A stretch of 19,019 nt of DNA from assembly GCA_002305255.1 (NCBI GenBank), contig DBQN01000096.1, forward strand, positions 1,558 to 20,576, in the 5' to 3' direction. The DNA comes from Firmicutes bacterium UBA1393 (GTDB lineage Bacteria > Bacillota > DTU025). Of this stretch, positions 6,433 to 12,370 are shown piece by piece; position 1 is the stretch's first letter; each line of letters opens with the position of its first letter. A program made the position numbers and the translations under genes. The notes below the pieces were generated by a model that saw only the letters and a program-made list of their open reading frames with translations, was not told the DNA's origin and did no database searches.

Positions 6433-7575
6433 CTACACCTCCTCAAGGCGGGCCAGGATCTCGTCGGGCGTGATGGGCTCTCCATCCACCCTCGAGTACC
6501 CGACAACTTCGCACTTGCCCGCAGCCGCCCGTTCCACTTCAAGGACGAGCTGGCCCATGTTCATCTCTGGTACGATTATCCTGTCGACCCTGCCCGCTAT
6601 GTCAGCGATCATCTCCGATGGGAAGGGCCAGATCGTTTGAGGCTGGAACAGACCGGCAGCGATCCCCTTCTCCCTTGCTGAGCGCACCGCACTTCGCGCT
6701 GATCGGGCGGTGATCCCGCAGGCCACCACTGCCACGCGCGCATCATCCATGTACTGGCTCTTCGTGAAGGTGATCTCCTTCTTCCGCGACTCGACCTTAG
6801 CGATCAGCCGTCGGATCAGGAAGTCGACCTTTGACGGGATGCTCGTTGGGAACCCGGTGACATCGTGGTAGAGGCCAGTTGCGTGCCAGCGGTAGCCTGT
6901 GCCGAAATCGGCCATGGGAGGCACACCATCGGACGCTGCATCGTACGGCAGATAGTCGGCCGGAGCCACCGTAGGACGAACCCTGTCGACTACCTCAACC
7001 TCGTCAGCACATGGCACAATGACACGCTCCCGCATGTGGGCTATGACCTCGTCCATGAGCAGGATGACGGGCGTGCGGAGCATCTCCGCGATGTTGAACG
7101 CCTTCACTGTGATGTCGAAGATCTCACTCACGCTGGACGGATAGAGTGCAACGACCGGGTGGTCACCGTGCGTTCCCCATCTGGCCTGCATGATGTCGCC
7201 CTGCGCAGGCGAAGTCGGCAGGCCGGTGCTGGGGCCTGTGCGCTGAACGTTTACAACGACGCAAGGCACCTCTGTGAACGCCGCGAAGCCCAGGTTCTCC
7301 TGCTTGAGCGAGAAGCCAGGGCCTGAGGTAGCGGTCATCGACTTCGCGCCAGTCAGTGAGCTGCCGACTACCGCGGCCATACTCGCTATCTCGTCTTCCA
7401 TCTGGATGAACTTGCCTCCGACACGAGGCAAGCGCTCGGCGAGGACCTCAGCGATCTCGCTCGAGGGAGTGATGGGGTATCCCGCAAAGAACTTGAGACC
7501 TGCAAGGATCGCCGCTTCGCAACAGCACTCGTTCCCCTGCATCAGCCTAGCTCTGCTATCGCAGCTACCGGCCAT
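6433..7575 (-). CDS. korA: 2-oxoacid:ferredoxin oxidoreductase, alpha subunit
   Basis: The 380-residue alpha subunit, which carries the pyrimidine-binding domain for TPP and the transketolase C-terminal domain. MQGNECCCEAAILAG and FAGYPITPSSEIAEVL (~11-45) form the canonical opening, with GYPITPSSE at 32-40. E60 in QMEDEIAS is the conserved acidic residue, followed by TSGPGFSLKQE at 83-93, QRTGPSTGLPTSPAQGD and WGTHGDHP. This version is typical of KorA/VorB enzymes with no gamma-domain fusion. ATG at 7575 lies inside the end of the ferredoxin gene (11-base overlap) and is eight bases after AAAGGAGGG, supporting coupling. No odd residues were noticed. Confidence 0.93.
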   Translation of the reverse strand: MAGSCDSRARLMQGNECCCEAAILAGLKFFAGYPITPSSEIAEVLAERLPRVGGKFIQMEDEIASMAAVVGSSLTGAKSMTATSGPGFSLKQENLGFAAFTEVPCVVVNVQRTGPSTGLPTSPAQGDIMQARWGTHGDHPVVALYPSSVSEIFDITVKAFNIAEMLRTPVILLMDEVIAHMRERVIVPCADEVEVVDRVRPTVAPADYLPYDAASDGVPPMADFGTGYRWHATGLYHDVTGFPTSIPSKVDFLIRRLIAKVESRKKEITFTKSQYMDDARVAVVACGITARSARSAVRSAREKGIAAGLFQPQTIWPFPSEMIADIAGRVDRIIVPEMNMGQLVLEVERAAAGKCEVVGYSRVDGEPITPDEILARLEEV

Positions 7576-7819
7576 CAGAAGCGCCCTCCTTTCCGGCGGT
7601 GGTCGCCTTTGCCCTCATGACCACCGTTATGGCCAGGTCAGGGCACATCATCTCGCACATCTGGCACTGAATGCAGTCATCTGGTCGAGCCGGCGTTGCC
7701 TTGCCGTCATGACCGAACTCGAGCACATTCTTGGGGCACACGGAGATGCATATCCCGCAGCTCTTGCACCATGCCGACTTGACCGTCACGGGTGCCCCGG
7801 GGCTTGCTGCCGAAGTCAT
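7565..7819 (-). CDS. korD: 2-oxoacid:ferredoxin oxidoreductase, delta subunit (2x[4Fe-4S] ferredoxin)
   Basis: An 84-residue ferredoxin-type subunit that passes electrons from the TPP site to soluble ferredoxin. It has two complete cluster motifs, CKSCGICISVCP and CIQCQMCEMMCP, each C-x2-C-x2-C-x3-C-P. The ATG at 7819 follows GGAGGGGGAGTTC, so I prefer it to the in-frame start at 7846, whose upstream sequence has no good binding site. It is the first gene of the D-A-B-C operon and overlaps korA by 11 bases. The roughly 225-bp upstream region contains two inverted repeats and a candidate promoter. Little beyond the clusters can be said. Confidence 0.93.
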   Translation of the reverse strand: MTSAASPGAPVTVKSAWCKSCGICISVCPKNVLEFGHDGKATPARPDDCIQCQMCEMMCPDLAITVVMRAKATTAGKEGASDGR

Positions 7820-7869
7820 GAACTCCCCCTCCACACAACTCATCATGGAATTCGCCGTGATTTACTTCA

Positions 7870-7898
7870 TTGAGGAGAGGCCAATATCCTCCCCTCAA
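7870..7898 (-). repeat. Inverted repeat in the korD leader region
   Basis: TTGAGGAGAGG (7870-7880) and CCTCCCCTCAA (7888-7898) pair over 11 bp with one mismatch (G-U capable in RNA) around a 7-nt spacer. On the minus strand it lies about 50 bases upstream of the korD ATG. No U-run follows, so it is more likely a leader hairpin or operator than a terminator. It contains anti-Shine-Dalgarno-like CCTCCCC on the plus strand and GGGGAGG on the minus strand. Confidence 0.4.
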
Positions 7899-7972
7899 GC
7901 ACCCAAATCAATGGGATCAACCGACTCGCCGCTCAGAGCTGATGGTTCGCAATACTGGCACTGTTCTCTATC

Positions 7973-8001
7973 ATCTTATCCTACCAGCATTTGCTATGCA
8001 A
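7973..8001 (-). promoter_or_regulatory. Candidate promoter for the korDABC-aminotransferase operon
   Basis: On the minus strand TTGCAT (8001-7996) and TAAGAT (7978-7973) are 17 bp apart. The -35 hexamer matches consensus only in TTG; the -10 matches four of six. The region is AT-richer than its surroundings, and the -35 lies within the 7995-8010 palindrome. This is the best promoter-like pair in the gap but is weak. Confidence 0.3.
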
Positions 8002-8010
8002 CTTTGCATA
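7995..8010. promoter_or_regulatory. Palindrome TATGCAA-CT-TTGCATA upstream of kor, candidate operator
   Basis: TATGCAA and TTGCATA are exact 7-bp reverse complements with a 2-bp centre. The dyad is AT-rich and overlaps the putative -35 of the kor operon, as a repressor or activator site for a dimeric regulator would. No regulator gene is adjacent, so the binding protein is unknown. Confidence 0.45.
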
Positions 8011-8043
8011 CCGTGCTCCTGCCGACGCCGCCTCCGCACGGGG

Positions 8044-8688
8044 CTATGCCGGCCGGGATGGCTCGAGGTAATGCGTGTCGTTGATGAGGTCTACGCATGG
8101 CCCGCCTTCGGCAATCCTGATTCGGCTGAGGGAGGCGTTCGCCAACGCGATTCTGGTATAGTTCCGCACGTGGCTGCCCAACAGCACCACTAACATGCAC
8201 TTGAGCACCACTGCATGGGCCACTACCAGAACCGTGTCAGCGTCGTCGAGCCGTGAAGATATGTCGTCGAAGAAGCTCACTGCCCGAATCGACACGTCTT
8301 CAACGCTTTCGCCATCAGGGTAACGCGCGCTGGCGCAGTCTCTGGCCCAATCGGCGAAGAACTTCGGTTCCCTCGCGCGGGCCTCCCGACCGGATAAGCC
8401 GGCGAGACGGCCCACATCTATCTCCATCAACCTGTCGTCGGTGTGTATCTCCATCCCGCATGCATCGGCCACAGCACGCGCCGTGTCCATCGCCCTGGCC
8501 TGAGGGCTCGAGATGATCCTGGAAAACCCGGCGGGCCCGACGGGGCCTGAGTCGCCGGCCAGGTAGTCGGCGAGCATCTGCGCCTGGCGGCGCCCGTTGT
8601 CAGAGAGCGGCACGTCTAGCCTTCCCTGGAATCGTCCATCTACATTGAACTGCGTCTCTCCATGCCGCGCAATTAGCAGCGTCGCCAA
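8044..8688 (-). CDS. Histidine phosphatase family protein (phosphoglycerate mutase-like)
   Basis: A 214-residue histidine phosphatase. The phosphorylated histidine is in ARHGETQFN (R8, H9), with RFQGRLDVPLSDNGRRQA following as in this family. R65 in SSPQARAMDTA, E89 in LMEIDVG and the second histidine H158 in VVAHA complete the catalytic pocket. TTG at 8688 has AAGGGGT nine bases or so upstream and is 25 bases after the M16 gene, so it is probably the last gene of the M16 unit. Family members include cofactor-dependent phosphoglycerate mutase, alpha-ribazole phosphatase (CobC) and broad phosphatases. No cobalamin gene is nearby, so I do not assign cobC. The length suits a phosphatase rather than a ~250-residue dPGM. 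Confidence 0.88.
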   Translation of the reverse strand: MATLLIARHGETQFNVDGRFQGRLDVPLSDNGRRQAQMLADYLAGDSGPVGPAGFSRIISSPQARAMDTARAVADACGMEIHTDDRLMEIDVGRLAGLSGREARAREPKFFADWARDCASARYPDGESVEDVSIRAVSFFDDISSRLDDADTVLVVAHAVVLKCMLVVLLGSHVRNYTRIALANASLSRIRIAEGGPCVDLINDTHYLEPSRPA

Positions 8689-8713
8689 GAAGCCACACCC
8701 CTTCGGAAGAGCC

Positions 8714-10000
8714 CTATGCAGGCATTACCACTGACACTGACATGTTTGGCTCATTGAGTAGCTTCTCCGCCATAGCCTTCACTTCCTGCTCAGTGACGCT
8801 GGAGGCTATCCGAACTCTGTCGAAGATGCTCATGTCAAGGAAATGATAGTCAATGAACTGGTATGTGATGGCCTCGAGCGAGTTGAACTCCCTGACCCAG
8901 GTGCCTGCAAGCATCCTGCGGACTCTCTCGAACGCCTCAAGATCCAGGGCTGTGCGGCGGAACTGGCCGATACCGTCGACGAGGCGCTGCACAAACGCCT
9001 CCGGCTCGGGCGTGCGCCCATCGAAGGTCACCATCGCGTAGTCTCTGTCAAAGGAGTAATCCCAGCTGAAGGAGGTATCGATGATCCCGTCGTTGTACAT
9101 GCTCATGAACAGGTCGGAGCTGCGTCCTGCAAGTATCGAGAGCAGTATCTCGCACGTGACTACCTTTCGCGAAAGCTTCTCGCCGGCGTAACCCACGTCT
9201 GCGTCCTTGAATCCCATGCACACCAGCGGTCGCGACACAGCCATCTTCCGCGTGTGCCTGGCCCTGGCGACGGTGCCCGGCTCAAATGGCCTCACTCGCT
9301 CCACCTCCGGCGCAGGCCCGTGCGTGAAACGCTCCATTTCGCCTGCCACAAGGTCGACGACCCGTCCATGTTCGATGTCGCCCACTGCGAAGAGCGTCAT
9401 ATTGGAGGGGTGGTAGAACGTGCTGTAGCACTTGTTGAGCACGTCTACGCTGATGGCGCGTACCGACTCCACAGTGCCGGCGATGTCGTGCCTCACGGGA
9501 TGCGCATGGTACATCGACTTCATTAGCTCGGATACGATTTGCCACCCTGGCTGGTCATCGCCCATCCTTATCTCCTGCTCGATGATGTCCTTCTCCCTTT
9601 CGACACTCTCGGCTGTGAAGTGCGGCCTGTAGACGAAGTCCACGAGCGTCTTCAGCGAGCGCTCGAACTCATCGGTGCACGAGAACAAGTAAGCGGTGGT
9701 GTTGTAGTTGGTGAATGCGTTTGAGTAGGCACCCAGCTCAGCGAAGACGTCATCGATGGAACCCTCTTCCTCCTCGAACAGCTTGTGCTCAAGGAAATGG
9801 GCGATTCCGGCGGGAGTGTCGACTTCGGCCCCATTCACTCTGAAGCGCACGTCATTCGAGCCATACCGCGTGGCCAGAAGCGCATACTTCTTGGCAAATC
9901 CGGGCTTTGAACAGGTGCATACCTCAAGGCCTGAATCGAGCCTCTCGCATACCACCTGTTCCCGGAGGTGTTCAGATCGAATAACCAACCTATCCCTCAT
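8714..10000 (-). CDS. M16 family zinc metallopeptidase (catalytic partner, YfmH-like)
   Basis: A 428-residue pitrilysin/insulinase-family peptidase. The inverted zinc motif HxxEH is present as HFLEH (H68, E71, H72), and a downstream IIEQEI (~139-144) should provide the third ligand. IAHFLEHKLFEEEEG, then NAFTNYNTTAYLFS and HPVRHDIAGTVESV, are typical of the Bacillota YfmH/YmfH group. ATG at 10000 has AGGAGG nine bases upstream and overlaps the preceding M16 stop by 11 bases; the longer ORF to 10063 lacks such support. In Bacillus the homologous pair is described as associated with EF-P 5-aminopentanol modification. M16 proteins normally work as clamshell pairs, so this is expected to heterodimerise with the upstream gene product. 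No signal peptide is seen, so it is probably cytoplasmic. Confidence 0.9.
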   Translation of the reverse strand: MRDRLVIRSEHLREQVVCERLDSGLEVCTCSKPGFAKKYALLATRYGSNDVRFRVNGAEVDTPAGIAHFLEHKLFEEEEGSIDDVFAELGAYSNAFTNYNTTAYLFSCTDEFERSLKTLVDFVYRPHFTAESVEREKDIIEQEIRMGDDQPGWQIVSELMKSMYHAHPVRHDIAGTVESVRAISVDVLNKCYSTFYHPSNMTLFAVGDIEHGRVVDLVAGEMERFTHGPAPEVERVRPFEPGTVARARHTRKMAVSRPLVCMGFKDADVGYAGEKLSRKVVTCEILLSILAGRSSDLFMSMYNDGIIDTSFSWDYSFDRDYAMVTFDGRTPEPEAFVQRLVDGIGQFRRTALDLEAFERVRRMLAGTWVREFNSLEAITYQFIDYHFLDMSIFDRVRIASSVTEQEVKAMAEKLLNEPNMSVSVVMPA

Positions 10001-11315
10001 CCGGCCGATCCTCCTCGCCTGTAAGGAAGTACACGGTGTCCAGCGACACACTGCTCGCGGCATGCGCTACATCATCCAGTGTCACCGCGGCCACAGCCCG
10101 GCTCAGTTCGTCGATGCTCAGCTCCACGTTGTTCACCTCTGCCTCGAGGGCGAAGTCTATGAGGCTACCCGGATGGTCAGCCATGACCGCGAAGTCACGA
10201 GCCAGGCCTTTCAGAGTGTTGTCGAGCTCCACACGCCTCACGTTCCCGCGCTTGACCGCCTCAAGTTCTTCCTGAACCAATTCTACGCATCTGTCCTTTG
10301 CCTCAAAATCGATGCCTGCAGTAACCCACAGCAGCCCAGTGGTAGGGTCAAGCATAGACCAGACTGAGTACGCCAGGGCTTCGCGCTCCCTGACCACCTG
10401 GAACAGCTTCGAGTGTGAGTAGCGGCCGAATACCCCGTTCGCCACCATCAACGCGGGCCAGTTACGTTCACTCATCCTCAGCCCGGTACGGAAACCCATT
10501 ACCAGATTGCCCTGATTCACGTCCATCGCCTCCACAACAAACCGAGGACGGTTGGGCCCTGGATCTGCGCCACAGCCCTGCCACGGCGACGGAGGCACTG
10601 GGACTCTGGGCCCGACAGACGAGAACACTGCGGTCACGTCGTCGATTACGCTCTGCTCATCGCAGGCCCCCACAACGAATACGTCTATCGGGCACGAGCT
10701 CACGAGCTGCCCATGGCAGGCCTTCATGTCGGCGGCGGATATGTTGCTGATGTCCTCCGCCCGACCGTACTTGAAGAGTGCGATGTCGTCATTGTGGAAC
10801 ATCTCCTCGATGCACCTGCGCATCGCCCAGGCCTGCTTGTCGTCGATCAGACTCTCTATAAGGCGGCGAAGGTTCTCCTTCTCCTGTTCGACGTAGTCGT
10901 CGCGAAGAGCGCCGCCGGAGCCTAGAGCCGGTTGGAAGACCATGTCTCTGAGCAGTTCCATCCCTTCGCGGAACAGACGCTGCTCTGAGTCGACGTAAGC
11001 GGGCTCCGCAACCTCAACCTGGAACGCCAGAAGCTGTCGCAAACCCTTCTTTGACACCCCCACATCCAGGCTTGCACCGAAGAGCTCCTCCAGCCGCCTC
11101 TCGAGCTGCACTGTGTCGGGAATGCGAGCCGTGCCGCGCCTGATTACCCTGGGCAATAGCGCGTTTCTCGTCACTGAGTCTCGACTGAGAGTGGTCTGGA
11201 GCACCAGAGTGGCGGCGGTAGTCTTGAACTTGTTGTCTACCAGCACGTGGAGCTTAGTGCCACCGTCTAGCTGTGTTGTGCTGAACCTATGCTGCAGAGT
11301 CAACCTTCCCGACAT
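9990..11315 (-). CDS. M16 family protein lacking the zinc motif (YfmF-like non-catalytic partner)
   Basis: About 441 residues with the M16 fold but no HxxEH: the aligned segment reads LLPRVIRRGTARIPDTVQL. GGTKLHVLVDNKFKTTAATLVL near the N terminus and RMSERNWPALMVANGVFGRYSHSKLF in two parts (MVANGVFG, SHSKLFQVVRE) are typical of the YfmF/YmfF subgroup, which pairs with an active YfmH protein. The start is uncertain: ATG at 11315 has AAAGGAG directly against it, TTG at 11303 has the same site 12 bases away, and GTG at 11357 has none. Its 3' end overlaps the catalytic partner gene by 11 bases, implying equimolar coupled synthesis. It probably forms half of the substrate chamber. Confidence 0.85.
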   Translation of the reverse strand: MSGRLTLQHRFSTTQLDGGTKLHVLVDNKFKTTAATLVLQTTLSRDSVTRNALLPRVIRRGTARIPDTVQLERRLEELFGASLDVGVSKKGLRQLLAFQVEVAEPAYVDSEQRLFREGMELLRDMVFQPALGSGGALRDDYVEQEKENLRRLIESLIDDKQAWAMRRCIEEMFHNDDIALFKYGRAEDISNISAADMKACHGQLVSSCPIDVFVVGACDEQSVIDDVTAVFSSVGPRVPVPPSPWQGCGADPGPNRPRFVVEAMDVNQGNLVMGFRTGLRMSERNWPALMVANGVFGRYSHSKLFQVVREREALAYSVWSMLDPTTGLLWVTAGIDFEAKDRCVELVQEELEAVKRGNVRRVELDNTLKGLARDFAVMADHPGSLIDFALEAEVNNVELSIDELSRAVAAVTLDDVAHAASSVSLDTVYFLTGEEDRPDEG

Positions 11316-11362
11316 CTCCTTTCGATCGCACAGGTGCGGCGCCGACGGGCGCGGCACTACGT

Positions 11363-11368
11363 AGTATA
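11363..11368 (-). promoter_or_regulatory. Possible -10 element of the M16 operon
   Basis: TATACT lies on the minus strand about 50 bases upstream of the favoured M16 start and matches five of six -10 positions. The hexamer 17 bp upstream (TACAGC) is a poor -35, so the assignment is weak. It is the best candidate in the short divergent gap shared with the diaminopimelate dehydrogenase gene. Confidence 0.22.
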
Positions 11369-11400
11369 GCCGATACTCGCCAACTGCTGTATACTTGCTG

Positions 11401-11429
11401 TTTTCAGGCTCTAGGACGTGAGGTATAAT
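11401..11429 (+). promoter_or_regulatory. Sigma-A-type promoter for diaminopimelate dehydrogenase
   Basis: TTTTCA (11401-11406) is followed after 17 bp by a perfect TATAAT (11424-11429). A second perfect TATAAT sits ten bases downstream at 11434-11439, each preceded by GG, so GGTATAAT is repeated in tandem. The second box lacks a recognisable -35. Transcription from the first would start near 11436 and give a leader of about 26 nt before the GTG at 11462. Confidence 0.6.
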
Positions 11430-11461
11430 GCGGTATAATCTTGCGAGGGAGGGGATTTCGA

Positions 11462-12370
11462 GTGGAGAAGACCAGAGTCGCCATCGTCGGCTGGGGCAAT
11501 GTCGGGCGCGGCACAGCCGAGGCAGTAGTCAGTTCGCCCGATTTCGAACTAGCAGCAGTAGTACGCCGTAATGCAGAACCGGCGCAACAGGTCGTGGGTC
11601 ATGGCTGGTCAGCGCCGGCCGTCACGAGCCTGGCAGACACCCCAGATGTAGTCGCCGCCCTTGTGTGCCTTCCCACCCGCCTCACCGAAGCCTACGAGAT
11701 CGACGTGCTCAGGTCAGGAGTGAGCGTCGTAGACAGCTTCGATATCCACGGAGAAGCTCTGTGGGCACATAGGCAGGCTCTTGATGCAGCTGCCCGCGAG
11801 GGCGGAGCGGTAGCCGTCACTGCTGCCGGCTGGGACCCGGGCACCGACTCGATGGTGAGGTGCATCATGGAGGCTCTTGCACCAAGAGGAGTGACCTATA
11901 CCGATTTCGGCCCCGGCATGAGCATGGGCCATTCTGTGGCAGCCCGCTCAGTCAAAGGCGTTGCTGACGCCCTGTCGTTCACTCTGCCCACCGGTTTCGG
12001 CACCCACCGGCGCCAGGTGTATGTGCAGCTCGATGGCTCCAGGCCCTTCGAGGCAGTGGCCGCCGACATCAAGAGTGACCCTTACTTCGCACACGACGAC
12101 ACACACGTCACCCAGGTGGAGTCGGCAGTCGATCACCACGACACAGGGCACGGCGTAAGCCTCAAGCGCTTCGGCGCTGCAGGCACCACAGGCAACCAGC
12201 AGATGGAGTGGACTATGCGGGTGGTGAACCCGGCGGCAACCGGCTGCTGCATGCTCTCGGCACTCAGGGCCGGCCTAAGGCAGGAACCCGGGGCGTACAC
12301 CATGGCTGAGCTGCCTCCGGCCCACATGCTCCCGGGAAGCCTCGAGAGCATCGTCAAGAGGATCGTGTAA
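11462..12370 (+). CDS. ddh: meso-Diaminopimelate dehydrogenase
   Basis: A 302-residue NADP-dependent oxidoreductase that makes meso-diaminopimelate from tetrahydrodipicolinate, ammonia and NADPH in one step, bypassing the acylated intermediates. The Rossmann motif VAIVGWGNVGRG is at 6-17. Family landmarks follow in order: LVCLPTRL, VDSFDIHG, TAAGWDPGTDS, FGPGMSMGHS, KGVADALSFTLPTG and NPAATGCCMLSALRAG with PGAYTMAELPP near the end. Length is close to the ~300-residue type found in Symbiobacterium-like bacteria rather than the 320-residue corynebacterial form. GTG at 11462 has GAGGGAGGGG about seven bases upstream; the ORF's earlier start at 11441 overlaps the promoter. The product feeds both lysine and peptidoglycan (including spore cortex). 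Its last 17 bases overlap the convergent diguanylate cyclase gene. Confidence 0.92.
   Translation: MEKTRVAIVGWGNVGRGTAEAVVSSPDFELAAVVRRNAEPAQQVVGHGWSAPAVTSLADTPDVVAALVCLPTRLTEAYEIDVLRSGVSVVDSFDIHGEALWAHRQALDAAAREGGAVAVTAAGWDPGTDSMVRCIMEALAPRGVTYTDFGPGMSMGHSVAARSVKGVADALSFTLPTGFGTHRRQVYVQLDGSRPFEAVAADIKSDPYFAHDDTHVTQVESAVDHHDTGHGVSLKRFGAAGTTGNQQMEWTMRVVNPAATGCCMLSALRAGLRQEPGAYTMAELPPAHMLPGSLESIVKRIV

Noticed and set aside
5893..6681. A 262-codon plus-strand open frame opposite korB and korA
   Set aside because: It is antisense to two well-supported subunits and shows no domain or ribosome binding site worth reporting.
8011..8041. CCGTGC/GCACGG inverted repeat after the histidine phosphatase gene as a terminator
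   Set aside because: Only six base pairs with a 19-nt loop and no T-run; too weak to call.
8044..8688. Assignment of the histidine phosphatase as CobC or phosphoglycerate mutase
   Set aside because: Catalytic residues are shared by the whole superfamily, and no cobalamin or glycolysis gene lies nearby.
10001..10063. Longer N terminus for the catalytic M16 gene
   Set aside because: The extra 21 residues lie inside the upstream gene and lack a ribosome binding site, while ATG 10000 has AGGAGG nine bases before it.
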